Below, piece after piece: positions 33,930 to 44,952 of a stretch of DNA of 64,000 nucleotides. The notes under the pieces were generated by a model, which was not told the DNA's origin, searched no databases, and worked only from the letters and a program-made list of their open reading frames with translations. Within the stretch, counting starts at the first letter, position 1. Every line of letters begins with the position of its first letter. The stretch is from Schizophyllum amplum (taxonomy: Eukaryota > Basidiomycota > Agaricomycetes > Agaricales > Schizophyllaceae), in the NCBI GenBank assembly GCA_007026445.1, contig VDMD01000060.1, positions 98,578-162,577 on the forward strand, written 5' to 3'. The translations under genes and the position numbers were made by a program.

Positions 33930-35562
33930 CTAGCGAAGACCAGAGCGAAGTACGAGAGCTGAAGGTAAATACATCACTTCCATGCCACCATGTGCAGGCG
34001 AGCTGGTCATAAGGCTATCGTAAACCATATTCATGTCTACCTCAACCTTGCAAAACGAGGCAGGATTCGTTGATAGTCCCATGCGCCGACCGATGAGGGT
34101 CCAACCGCTTGTCTGCAGGACTTCCCTCGCTTCGTCGACACCTTGGGCGCGATGGCCGACACTAATTTCCTGTGCCAAAAAGGTTAGCACATAGTGAATA
34201 ACGACAGCGGCGATGTCATACCCGTAAGAGGAATCGTGTACAAATTCCAGGGAACAGGTTGAGCCTGAGCCTGTGAAGGGTGGTCTCAGAGTTCCACTGA
34301 AACAGCTCGGCACATAGTACAGTCAATCCGCGTAAATCGGGCGTATGAATACGCCAGTCTCGACTGGCCTCCTGTAACTTGGATAGTTGACTTGTTGTTG
34401 GACGAGTAAGCAAGCGGACAACATCCATGTTGGGGAAGAAGTCTGGCATCTCCGCAGCGATGTGAGGAAGTGGTTCGGGAAGAAGGCCTGAGGTATTGTG
34501 TAGCAATTCGTTGCGCAAGCGCGCGCGGAATTGATCCACCCGCCGCCAGAACTCCATCGCCTCGGGAGCCTTCAATATGTCGCACAGTTGAGGCGCGAGA
34601 TTCGAGCGGGCAAGTGCAATTGCCTGTTGCTGTGTGCAGCCCGGCAAGCCCATCTGCAGCTTATGAGTAGAGAAGTTATGCAACGAACGGAGTACGTACC
34701 GCCTCATATTCATTCCCGACCAAAATGGCAAACAAAACGAGTTGAGTTGCGTCGAGGCCGCATGTACCGTGCTGGCTGATATTGACTGCATGATAACAAG
34801 CGACCCTGTCATCTAAACCACGATCTTTACGACGTCTGTGAATATCTGATAAGCAAGGAAGAAAGATTGCGACATGGTACGTACGTCCGTAGGACCGTCC
34901 TTGCGCCAAGCATGAAGAGGTCGCTATCGTCACTGAGTACGCCATTTGCCAGACCGAATTTTGACATTATTCCTAGATCGGCGTCCGCCTCGCCGAGAGC
35001 CTATAGGCGACCCAAGTGAGCTTCAAAGAGGCACTGCGAAACGGAGGGGATTCTCACCTCCCAGATGTTGAACCCAAGTACGTTGAGCAGTCTCTTGTAA
35101 TTCTTAATAACCCTGGGGTCCCGTGGAACTATAGCTTTGTCGCGCTTCATGTTCGACTTCAGCGGACCGTCGAAGACGAAGACTACGGTACAGGGCGAAT
35201 TAAAATATCCAGCGAGTGAAGTTATGGCTTCGATGAGATCACAGGACCGCGCTTCACGAGACCAGTGGCGGCGCGAAACTCCTCTCTCTCCGAGCACTAG
35301 GGCTAAAGCGCGAGAGAGAGCATTGCTAACATATGTTGGTCAACAGAATTCGATACTAGGCACTACTCGAGAACGTACTTGGCGTCAACTCCCAGAACAT
35401 ACTCTGGTGCATTGTTGGAAAGATCAGAAAACCCACCATCACGGAGGCATAGCTCTGTGAGGGGTTCCACGACCTCAGCGTGCTCGAAAATCTGTTCGTT
35501 GCGTAAGTGAGTGAAAGTCATCGGCCTTGAGTGCGCACATTCCAAGCCCCTTTGATACCCAT
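33930..35562 (-). CDS. XPG/Rad2-superfamily (GEN1-like) PIN-fold nuclease, intact copy 2
   Basis: Start at the ATG at 35562: MGIKGAWN, then an intron directly after codon 8, then IFEHAEVVEPLTELCL and EYVLGVDA. After another intron come TVVFVFDGPLKSNMKRDKA and KRLLNVLGFNIWE. The XPG I region is GEADADLGIMSKFG (34977-34995) with SDDSDLFMLGARTVLR (about 34905-34935), so all metal ligands are present. LVLFAILVGNEYEAGLPGC leads into the helix-hairpin-helix, and further exons (LRNELLHNTSGLLPEPLPH, MDVVRLLTRPTTSQL, LRLNLFPG) run to about 33930. The first intron sits at the same codon as in copy 1 (13202), showing common descent. Predicted role: structure-specific DNA nuclease in the nucleus. Confidence 0.8.
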
Positions 35563-36769
35563 GATGGATAGTTGCAAGGTAGAATAGACCCCTATAGACG
35601 CTTCAGACTTTAGGCGACGCCGTCGATCGCTCTGAGACAGCACCGCCACACTGTGGGTCCAAGCTTGGAAGAAAGTCCATAAAGGCCCATCTACTCAATT
35701 TCAGACGATCATGGCCATGTTCTGAACTTATTGCTCGCAATCGCACCTGTTAAGTTATGATTGCAAGCGAACCAAGGACCCGCCGAGGAACGAGGCAAGG
35801 TGACAGCAAGGTGGGAGCAAGCAACGCTGACCAGCTCTGTGATCCCGTCGCCGCTTTTTTTGGCTGGCGGAAATGTCTGCAGCACGGTCCCCTCCGCTTG
35901 ACGCTTAGCAGCTGAGCGGAACACGTCCGTCAGCTATGGACGTAGCTTGGAGGGCGAGAACGTCAGAACCGATGGTGTGGCGGTGTAGCGTGGCATCGAC
36001 AACATTGCCAAAAGGTCCAGGTGAGAGTTACAGACGGTGGCAAACAACACAGACGCACGCGTTGGCGTCCACACCGGTCAGGCCACGGGTGACAGTAGCA
36101 GTCACACCATTCGACGAGGTCATCGAGCTGCTCTGAAGCGTACTACAATACATACGATGCCTCCAAGTTATAGGTATGTACAACTAGCCAGTGCAACCCT
36201 GTGGGTCACACAAGCCGCACGCAAGCCCCATTTCCCTCTGAGACCTGATACCATGCATCACACGCGCAGGGCCCAAATTTCTCCACCGCGCCGAGGTGTC
36301 AGGTGAGCCACACGTTCACACGGTCGTGATCGACATACACTACACTCCGCGTCGGCGAGGCAGTTGAGAGTAAGATGCATTCTAGAGGTCTGCATCACGG
36401 ACCTTCCACCCTGATGACACGACTACCCTCAGCGGCGAAGGAAAGCCAAGACGCGCGACCCTCATGACACTAGAGCGAGGACGTACGGGCGGCAGCAGCG
36501 CGCGAGGTCTCCGGAGACTGTTAGCGGTACCGGGGCCGCAAGGTCACCATCTAAATTGTTAAGTCAGCGAACGATGCGCGGTACTTACAAGATCGACAGG
36601 CCTGCTCACCAGACGACCACATGTTGCTTCGTTGCTTGAAATGGTATGAGCCGGAGGGGGTAGCACGTGTTGGAGTCCAGTAGCGCGCGCGGAACGCACA
36701 CGACGACGGCGAGGGACCTACAAGGCCCCAGCTCATGCTTGACTAACGAACATGCACTCACCAAGGGTC
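35563..36769. other. Gap after the second XPG-like gene
   Basis: About 1.2 kb without a supported gene. CCTATAG at 35590-35596 (minus strand CTATAGG) may be the weak TATA element of the XPG-like gene, about 30 bases before its start. Confidence 0.3.
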
Positions 36770-37560
36770 TGCTCGCCGAACGGCGATCAATATACTCATC
36801 GCCTAATCCGTCACGTGGGATGTATTGACCGTCGAGCACAAGGTGAGGTACCGGCAAGCGCGTCCTGAGGGTAAAACCGCGAGACGGTCTTGAGTTCGGG
36901 TTCTCGCTCCGCGGACGACAATACGTATAGTCATCGTCCACTGACCGACTGAATACTGACCACCGTCGAGCGCTTGAGGGGAGACCACCACTGCATGAAG
37001 TCAGCAACATGATGTACGTACGACGCCAGAACTCACCTCACTCGTCAGATGGCGATACGTATACTAATAGTCATTGCCTACGCGCCCTGTTCGGCAGAAG
37101 ACTATAGAAGCGGCTTGACGACGGCGAACACAACGTGAGGGCGTGGGGTTTATCTTGAGAGCGTGAGGAATGCGGCGTGAGGGCGGTTGACCACGGTGAG
37201 CGCGTCTCGAGGGCGCAGAGGTCGGCTTGAGGGCGTAGAGTTCGTCTTGGGAAGGGTGGCAAGTGCGCGTCGAGTACGTCTTGAACGAGGGCGAGCGCGT
37301 CTTCACGAGATCGAGCGCGTCTTGAACGACGTCTGTAGTCGACCACGTCGCTCGCTCGACGCCGATACATATACTCCTCATCGCTTAAACGGCTGAGCAG
37401 TCAGCGATGTATTGTACAGCCAAGTAAGTCACGCACCTCGCTCGCCGGGCGGCGATCTGTATACTCAGCGCCTGCCACCCGTACTCAGCGCCTGCAACCC
37501 GTACTCATCGCGAGCAGCTCTCTGGACGGTCACGCGAGGTCGAGGTACACGTGCGGCACT
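36770..37560. repeat. Degenerate tandem repeat array
   Basis: A unit containing ggcgatacgtatactcatcgcc-like text recurs at about 36783, 36917, 37051, 37362 and 37450, each followed by text resembling accgtcgagcgcttgaggg. Spacing is about 130-150 bases in the first three copies. Between 37110 and 37340 shorter words (ttgagggcg, gagcgcgtctt) recur many times. There is no coding potential that survives across units. Confidence 0.55.
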
Positions 37561-39159
37561 TCCTGCAATAAACGTCAATCTCGAAACTTCGTTAAGATCC
37601 AAGCAATTTAGAAGCTTGGACGACGTCCTCCTGCATACCGAACCCCAAGCTGTGTATTTCCAGACATTCTTTTTCTGCGAAGAACGTAGGTCCACGCCGT
37701 GCGGAGGGTGTAGCGCGTCATCAACGTGGTCGATAACGCGCCATCAGAGGGATGAAGCCCTAGACTTGTCAAAGACTCTACCAGACAGTGAGCGACATGT
37801 TATGAGGAGTGAACGTGAAAATGTACCGATCACGAGCTTGCTGGCGTGTTCGAGTCGCGACGACGTCCTCGGGATGATGATAACGACGAGGACTTGCGGA
37901 CGACGGTGACGCGAGCACCACATTGACAGCGCACGATTCAAGCAAAGTGACTTAACGATGAGACTTACTCACCGGCGCGGCCTTCGGCCGTGCGTTCGTC
38001 CCCCTCGTCGGCATCGCGATCTTTGGCCCCGTCGCGGGAACCTCTCCTCCCAAGTCCAACTAGCGGGAACGTCAATTGAAGGGTTGCCGCGAGGAAAAGG
38101 GACCTTACTGGAGAGAATGGCGGCCTGCGCGCCGCCCCAGGCGTTGGCGCCTTGGCGATGAAGAGACCTGGCGTGAGAGAGTCAGTGAGGCCCGCTGCTG
38201 TAGCCCGACGCGGACGTACCCCTTCATCCCCGTCTTGAATCCTCGCCCGCGTCAATGATTGAAGTGCGTCAGCGCGCGCAACCTTGCTCGCGGGCGTGCT
38301 GATCCCAATGCCCACGGCAGGGGGCCTGGGCGTTGTGTTCGACAGGGGAGGCTCCCCCCGCTGGGATTTGCGAGCTAGATCAACGTGGTGGGCGGGTGTG
38401 CATCTGAGGCGAAAGGGGGCCAGCTCGGATGTTAGAACGAGACCCGAAGGGATGCGGTCACCGGTCCGGCGTGGTGTGTCCAATGGTCAGGTGATCATGC
38501 ATTGCCGTCCGGGCCGCGACGCTGTTTATTCGTTGTTTATTCTTTGACATTGTTGATAGAGGGTGTGGTTCCAGCCTCTCCCTCCTTCCCTCTTGCTTGG
38601 GTGTCTCAGCGTTCTGGGCGCTCCCGGAATTGTGTTGCCCATCAGGGTTATCCAGCTAGAGCACCCTTCACCTGCGGAAGGTCTTTGATCTCTCTCGTTG
38701 TCGTGCCCCTCCCGTGCGTGACTGCACCGTGCACGTTAAGGTCCTGTGCTGTGTCCCGCCGGCTAGCCCGCGCTCACGTCGCGCTGCTCCTTGTTGTGCC
38801 GTCCCTTGTCGCGTCCCTCGTTGCTCTGGGTTTGGCCTTTGGAAAAGATGAGGTACTAGGTATGTCTCGCTGTGATATAACTGGCTTTCGTCCTTCTGAC
38901 CTTCTTCTCCAGCGATCGCCATCGATTGGGACCCGCGACCGTCCGTCCTCGGCCATTCTCACCTAACTTCGACTTCGCCGCGCGCCCGCGACTGCGCAGA
39001 CGCGGGCTTTCTCTAATCGCTCCTCTACCACTCTCCGCGCCGCGCGCACCACCCCGGGCCCACTATGAACTCATTATCGTCCTCGCGCCACTCCTCGCTC
39101 CCCTCCTGTACGTCGTCGACGTCTTCAAGCGCTACGTGGCGCCTTTCCGCGCGGACGCC
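37561..39159. other. Unassigned stretch with membrane-protein-like text
   Basis: About 1.6 kb. On the plus strand, AFGRAFVPLVGIAIFGPVAG (37975-38035) and LLLVVPSLVASLVALGLAFG (38785-38845) look like hydrophobic segments. The second is followed by a good donor (GTACTAGGTATG) and an acceptor at about 38912, then AIDWDPRPSSAILT and a stop. A decayed membrane-protein gene is possible but I do not recognise it. Confidence 0.25.
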
Positions 39160-39525
39160 CGTCATGCCTCCCAAGAGCGAGCGCCGCGACTCCCCCCAAG
39201 GCCTCGCGCCCGGCCAGGTCCTCAAGCGCGCAATTCTCCTCGGCAACGCGTCCTGACGGTGGGCTTGGGTCGGCACCGACGTCCTCGACGCCGCGCACGT
39301 CACCTAGGAGCACCGGCTCGCCGTCTGCGGCTTCGCCCATCGCTCGCCACATTCCTTCTGCGCGAACCGCTACGCACTGGAGTTCCGCCAGGCGCAAAAG
39401 GAGCGCCAGAGGAGGGAGAAGGAGAAGAAGGGGCGCGCCAAGCGCGGCTCGTCCGCGGCGCGGGCTGACTCCGAGTGTCGTTGCCGCGCTTCGTTACTGC
39501 GTCTGTCTACGCTGCGCGCGTAGCG
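39160..39525 (+). pseudogene. Unrecognised gene fragment with in-frame stops
   Basis: One frame reads MPPKSERRDSPQGLAPGQVL (39160), hits TGA at 39254-39256, continues WAWVGTDVLDAAHVT to a TAG near 39305, and then ANRYALEFRQAQKERQRRE with a Lys/Arg-rich tail. The even protein-like quality on both sides of the two stops suggests a once-coding sequence. The family is not known to me. Confidence 0.35.
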
Positions 39526-39559
39526 TGACGTAGCCGGCGCCGCGACCACGCGCGTTAGA

Positions 39560-39960
39560 CGTGGAGAAGCGCGTGTGGGGGCGCGCGGAAGCAGCGGCCT
39601 ACCCGTCGTTGCGATTTCCCCACACGCGTCTCGTCACCGACGGCCAGCCCGCGTCGGGCGTCCACGCGCTACGCGTTTCGCCCGGGACTGTTCGCACCGC
39701 TCGACGCGGCTCTAGCTCACCGCGCGACGGTTGGTGTAGCGCTCCGTCACAAAAACAAATCGAGAACGCGACGTACCCGATGCTTCCATGGAACCACTCC
39801 TTCGCCGACAAGCCTAGGACGGAGGACGAGCAGGCGGTGGTGATCCGTAGCGAGCCATGGAAGGGTTGGCATCAACCACCAAGCGGCTTTGTGGAATTGA
39901 GGTAAGTCTTTTTCGTCCCTCGCGACGGCCTCCAGCTAATCCCACCGATCAGATGCGGCG
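39560..39960. other. Unassigned stretch before H+-ATPase fragment
   Basis: Open plus-strand text including YPMLPWNHSFADKPRTEDEQ (39775-39835) ends at a donor-like GAGGTAAGT at 39900. It might be an exon of an unknown gene fused upstream of the ATPase fragment. No family recognised. Confidence 0.25.
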
Positions 39961-41000
39961 GTCTTCTTCCCCATGTCCTCGTCAGCCAAGGCTACGCCGG
40001 CCACGGCTTCGACATTCGCGCCCGTACCGCCGAACAGGACACCGTCGACGTGGCCACAGTTGCTGCCCTCGGTGATGTCGGCTGCGCCCGCGCCGGCGTC
40101 AAAGTCTTCAGTCTTAAGCCGTTTAACCCCATCGACAAGCGCAAGGAACTCATGTACCGCGAGGAATCCACTGGCAAGCTCAAGCGCGTTAGAAGGGTAT
40201 GACCGGCGTCATCATCGACCTAAGCGCATGCCGCGAGAACGATAACCGCTTGGAGGTCGACGTGGAGAACTCCCCGGCTCGCGGTCTATGTGTGCTCGCT
40301 GTCACGTACGATGAGCTTGATTGCGACAAACCACCAGCGGAGGGCCATGGCTTCGAGCTCATTGGCCTGCTGTTCATCTTCGACCCGCTCTGTGGCGACA
40401 CCAAGCCAATCATCCGCGACTCTCGCCCCATCAAGACGATTACCGTGGACCAGCCCGTTGCGAAGGAGACCAGTCACCGCTCTGGCCTTTGTAACTCCAT
40501 GCACCCAGCCAAGGTTCTTCAGGATAGCCCCGCGCCCGGCAGCCAGCGCACGACCCTCGACTGATGATTTTGGACGCCAACGATTTCGCTGCTGTCTTCC
40601 CTGAGGGCAAATACGAGATTGTCGAGCGCCTCCATGGTCTCAACCATCTCCGCACCATGACCTGTCACGGTGCCAATGACGCCTCTGCTCCGTCTCGCGC
40701 CGACGTCGATATCGCCGCCGAGGGTGCCACGCCGGGTCTTTCGACTGTCGTCCACGCCGTCCATGGTTCCCCTGTCATCTTCCAGCGTATGAGCAATTAC
40801 TCGTTCGACGCCTGTGCTTTCTCTGTCCATATCGTCGTCTGCTTTGTCATCATCACATTCACCTATCAGTTCGACTTCCCACCGTTCACAGCCCTCATTG
40901 TCGAGCACCCTCATCATCGCCTTGCTCGACAATGGTACCGTTATAACCCTTTCAGTCGATCGTGCCTTGCCCTTGAGGATGCCAGACAGCTCAGACTACG
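39960..41000 (+). pseudogene. PMA1: Plasma-membrane H+-ATPase (PMA1-type), 3' half, decayed copy 1
   Basis: PMA1 is the P-type proton pump of the fungal plasma membrane. The text starts within the nucleotide-binding domain: LKPFNPIDKRKELMYREEST (40110-40165), TGVIIDLSACRENDNRLE, GHGFELIGLLFIFDPL (40340-40385), then a stop at 40562. It continues in a shifted frame with FAAVFPEGKYEIVERLHG (40590), TCHGANDASAPSRADVDIA, FQRMSNYSFDACA and QFDFPPFTALI, and breaks up after about 40930. The conserved hinge motif TGDGAND reads TCHGAND, and the phosphorylation site and all upstream membrane segments are absent. It is clearly non-functional, and lies in the same orientation as copy 2 at 44953. Confidence 0.8.
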
Positions 41001-41004
41001 CAAC

Positions 41005-41200
41005 TCGAGGGGCGGGGGAGGACCTAGGAGAGGAGAGAAGGGAGGAGATGTGAGGGCGAGATGGCAGCGGAGGAAGTGGGGGAGGGGAAGGAGTGAAGGA
41101 GTGGGGGAGGGGAGGGCTCGAAGGGCAGGGCGCTGGAGGGTGCGAGAGCGCGCGAGTGGGAGTGACTTGGGGGAGGGAGGGGTGAAGAATAAGGGAGAGA
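41005..41200 (+). repeat. Purine-rich tract after H+-ATPase copy 1
   Basis: Nearly 200 bases of G/A-rich sequence (ggggcgggggaggacc...gggaggagatg) follow the dead ATPase. A similar tract, including gggaggagatg, follows copy 2 at 47250-47400. Confidence 0.6.
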
Positions 41201-41280
41201 TCAGCCCTCATCAAAGGGCTCTTTTCCTGACGATGGTTCTGGATGCAGGAGTTCGTGTCGTCCATAGCAAGTCTGTCGAG

Positions 41281-42396
41281 TTAAATTGAGCTGATAACAG
41301 AACACGAGGTGTCTGCGATACATTTATTTAGCCTAAGTATCTGAGTATATCCTCCCCTGCGGTCCACCCTCCCCACGAACGACATTGGTTCAAAAGCCAG
41401 CGGTTTCCTACTGGCGCATGCATGAGACCGGTATCGCACGCCACCAGACCTGAACGAGTGTGCGGTGTACCGCTCTGCGATCCCTGCGGCAGCTGAGAAA
41501 TGACTGATATGGTCCTGTAACTCCTCATCGTTCATTGCTGTCTTTGGCTGCACGACGCCGTTCGTTGAAAGTGAAGGAAATATGTAATCTTCGGCCTCGA
41601 GTGGGCGACCAAGGCGGCACTGCAGCAGCTGAAGCCACGACAGCAGGTGCGTGTGCATATCCAGAGCCCATGCATCCTTCTGTTGATATATATGGAAGGT
41701 GTCATCTGTAGATCAGAGCATTAGTTTTATAGATGGAATCTGTGGTGGCCACTCACTCTGCATACCCTTCTTACTTGTCAAGCGGACCTTAAAGTAAGGA
41801 ATATAGTCTGGGGCAGCAGTGTGCAGCCCGAACTCTATGTCCTTGTATCGGACGCGACACAGTTCATAACATCTGTACCAAACATCAGCGTCACGGACGA
41901 CAAGTAGATCGACTGCTAACCTGGTCCACAACGTGAACGACGATGATCCGAAGGCACGGATCATGAGGCGAACCATGGTTGAATACGCAGCTTCGCCATC
42001 GTGCACGGTGCCATCCTGCAAGGCTGAGGTCCAATCCGAATCAGAAAGCTGCACCTCCGTTCCCTTCATCATGACTTCAAGATCTTTAAAGCTCATGGCG
42101 TTGGCACGCATGGCCGTTGCGCCCTTCAACTGGTTCGCGTCCTGGATGGTCTCGAGAAGAGCTCGAACCTCGGGGGCACGAGCTGGACATCCCGATATTT
42201 GCATCGTGATTGGGTCCAGCTTGTACTCGCCGGCATAACGCACGCCCATCAGGAAAAGGGGGTCCCAGTCCAGGCGCGTTGGCGATCTTGCTCGGCGCGA
42301 ACGCTCCGGAGGGCGCCGTGGGGCGCCGTGGGCTCCCCGGGAGCGCGCCGAGGCTCCCTCGCTGCCATCAAGCCTAGCGAAGGCACCTGGGGACAC
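41281..42396 (-). CDS. Tyrosine-recombinase-like protein, second family, probably 3'-truncated
   Basis: Minus-strand exons give KLDPITMQISGCPARAPEV (42180-42225), RANAMSFKDLEVMMKGTE, RAFGSSSFTLWTR, ELCRVRYKDIEFGLHT (41835-41870), IPYFKVRLTSKKG, YTHLLSWLQLLQ-like text, DYIFPSLSTNGV, and the H-x-x-R box YTAHSFRSGGVRYR (41435-41470). A splice then leads to FMHAPVGNRWLLNQCRSWG, GWTAGEDILRYL. The order matches a widespread agaric family with an integrase-like catalytic core; it is distinct from the family at 5430-7095. The usual acidic/proline tail after the catalytic Tyr region is missing, and the N-terminus (42260-42396) is low-complexity Arg/Ser-rich text, so both ends may be lost. Confidence 0.62.
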
Positions 42397-44211
42397 TCCT
42401 GCGCCCTTCCAGCTCCGCCTACTTACTTTGGAAGCCTGAGGCGCGTTAAAATCGTAGCATTGATCCTTGCTACTTCAGGAGGAGTCAGGACCATTGGGCC
42501 GTGGCGACGGAACTCCTAAACCTCAATTTGTGACGGCAAGTGCGTGAGCACTGAGTACTGAGTACTGAGCCTCGGCAACGTAGGTACTACTTAGGAAGTT
42601 AACTTGTCAACTCAAGATGAGGCTGTGGCATGCATTGGGGGATCTATCGTCGTGTACTCGAATACCAGCGGCCGTCGCGGCGGTCTCGAAGCAAGGTTCA
42701 AGTAAAGCCGGCCAGCCCTCAAGTGAGGTCCACGTGACTGCTGCGGTTGAAACGACGTGGCGTGATTTCCTCTTCCCGTTCTTCACTCACCGTCATGCAG
42801 CCGACCAGGACCTGACTTGAAGTCCGTCGACGATCGTCCCCCACCATTATGGTGGTGCCACAACACTGAATTTTCTCTCTTCCTTTGACGTGGACAACGA
42901 CGACCGCAACCGCGACACAGATGCCGACCGACGACCTTCGAACGCCAACTACACATGCCCCTACCGTTATTCCGCTCCTTTTGTGAGTCACTTCATCGCT
43001 TGCAATATGCCTCGTTTACTGATGGCTATCTATACGATTGCCCTTGCGAGAACGGTCCTCTCAAAATGTTCAGCAGGAGTCGAGCAATGACGCGGGTGCG
43101 GGTATCTCATAACAGGTGTGTGATCGTCAACCTACTGCTCGTTGATCGTACTGACGGTGCTCGAGGTAGATTCCCGTAGAGGAAGATAGTCAATGCCTCC
43201 ACTTCCAGCCCGCCTCTTCAACATATCCGGAGCCCGCCCCGGGAGACACTCGACAAAGCTGTGACATCACACGCTCAGCGTCGCTCTGATGTTAGGAGGA
43301 GGAGGTCGGCGCGTGCTGCTGGCGGCTTCTGCTGCCAGGCATGGAGCCTACGCCTTCGTGGCGAGCGCGTCGACGATCTCGTGCTGTGCGGCGGGCGACG
43401 TGCCGTCCGTCTCGGCCTCCATGTCCACGCCCTACTATTTGCCGCCTTCGCTCTCATGTTTCACCCACAGCCGGCCGCAAACGACTCACGAGCGCCCAGG
43501 CTGCGTGACGTACGGGCCCAGCCTTCTTGCAGTCTGCGAGGAGCGCGCCGGCGTTGCCGCCCTGCAGCTCCTGCACATCCTGGCTCGCGAGTCCAGTCAA
43601 GTGCTGTGTGCAGCAGCGAGCGCGAGCAACACGGCGGCGGCGGCGTGCATCTGCGTCACTCGCGCGCGGTCGGCACATGTCGGAGCGTGGCTCGAGGCCC
43701 GAGCGGCGGAGGCTACAGCACCTGCGAGCTGGTCTCCGTACCGTAGGCGTCTAGTGGCATGAGAGGGACGCGTAGACACCTGGGTGCAGCAGAGTTGTCT
43801 CGCTGCTGGTACATGTCATGGCAGGGATAGTTTGGCATTTTAGGGGGCAGTGATGGTTGTCGTTTTAGACAGTGTACTATGTACATCGGGGACCTGTATC
43901 CTGCCTGTATATGTAGATCTATAGACAATGTACTTAGTAGGAATTAAATATGAATGCCATTTTTTGTGCCAATAAACAATCGATTATGGAAAGCATCCCG
44001 AATATCAAGCTATCCCTGGCAAACGAGCCACAATGCTGACGACCCTACATGTTTATAATAATTGCAAGCCGCTGCAGGTTGCCTCAGGAGCCCCCAGGAA
44101 TTCTGTAGCGGAGGACCCTATCCCTGTCGGCGTTGGCAGAGTTGACCTCCCTGTGACGCCCGCAGGGCTCTCTAGGGCACCTACAGTCACGAGACCCTTT
44201 TCCTGATGCCG
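42397..44211. other. Stretch without a supported gene
   Basis: About 1.8 kb. G+C-rich open frames at 43261-43760 on both strands have an Ala/Arg/Ser bias typical of chance frames and no motif. At 44085-44190 there are short repeated words (gttgcctcagg, gacctccctg) that resemble the repeat at 47838-48022. Confidence 0.35.
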
Positions 44212-44790
44212 TCACTGATAAGCGTCGTAAGTTTCAGTGATCTTCACATGAAGTAATTTGGCGGACATATTGTCCCAGAACTGGGCGAAAGCGCTCCAGA
44301 TACTGTCAGCCTCGCTCTGACTGCCGTCCTCAATTATGCATTTCTTGGTGAGATAGAGAACCAGGGCTGTAGCAGAGAACCTGCGTCAAGGGTGAGTATG
44401 GACCATAAGCGTAACAAGGCCTTTACGTACTGATTCGGGGCATTCTCAAATGCCAACGCGAGTGTGTTCGTGTCGACACCGTCTTGGTGGTCAATGCCAT
44501 CTCTACGGTGCTGCTCTACCAGCCCCGCGAGAAACGCCTTGCCATGCGTGAGATAGTCATCGTAGTCCTTCCCAGCCCTCTGAGGATCTTGCGCTTCAGC
44601 GCGTGCATTTTGCAGCTCCAGGGCCATAGCGATATGGACGTATTGTCGGAGTGGCACTGGTAGTCTCCTTAAGCCTGCTCACTACCGTGGCTGGCGTCTT
44701 GCTTACCGACGATTCAGTGCAGAGCGAGACGAGAAAGACGATGAGCGAAGGAAGGGAAATCAAGCCCCTTGTTTTTGTAAAGTTAGACAT
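44212..44790 (-). CDS. Small spliced gene of unknown function
   Basis: ATG at 44790 opens MSNFTKTRGLISLPSLIVFL, continuing VSLCTESS to a GTAAGC donor. The next exon reads LRQYVHIAMALELQNARAEA and KAFLAGLVEQHRRDG to ENAPNQ, followed by a GTACGT donor at about 44430. The last exon reads ALVLYLTKKCIIEDGSQSEA and DNMSAKLLHVKITETYDAYQ with a stop at 44212. The exon 1 to exon 2 phase does not close with the acceptors I can see, so the true first exon may differ; exons 2 and 3 join well. The total is near 150 residues, with a hydrophobic N-terminus that could be a signal or anchor. The family is not recognised. Confidence 0.45.
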
Positions 44791-44952
44791 TTCTTTGACC
44801 TTGATATGACGTCAACACTTGTATGACACGCTCGTTCAGGCCGATGGCTGCATCAGGACATACGCTACTAGTACTTACTCGGGCTGAGCGCATCCGATCA
44901 GCAGCCCCCAGATTGACCCTCCCGCACCTCTCCGCATCCGCCACAAATTACA

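Noticed and set aside
37965..38547. Minus-strand open frame of 172 codons and plus-strand partner
   Set aside because: Low-complexity Arg/Pro-rich text without recognisable domains; not enough to call a gene.
43261..43762. Overlapping G+C-rich open frames of about 160 codons on the plus strand
   Set aside because: Several frames are open at once, as expected in G+C-rich DNA, and none has motifs, a promoter or plausible introns.
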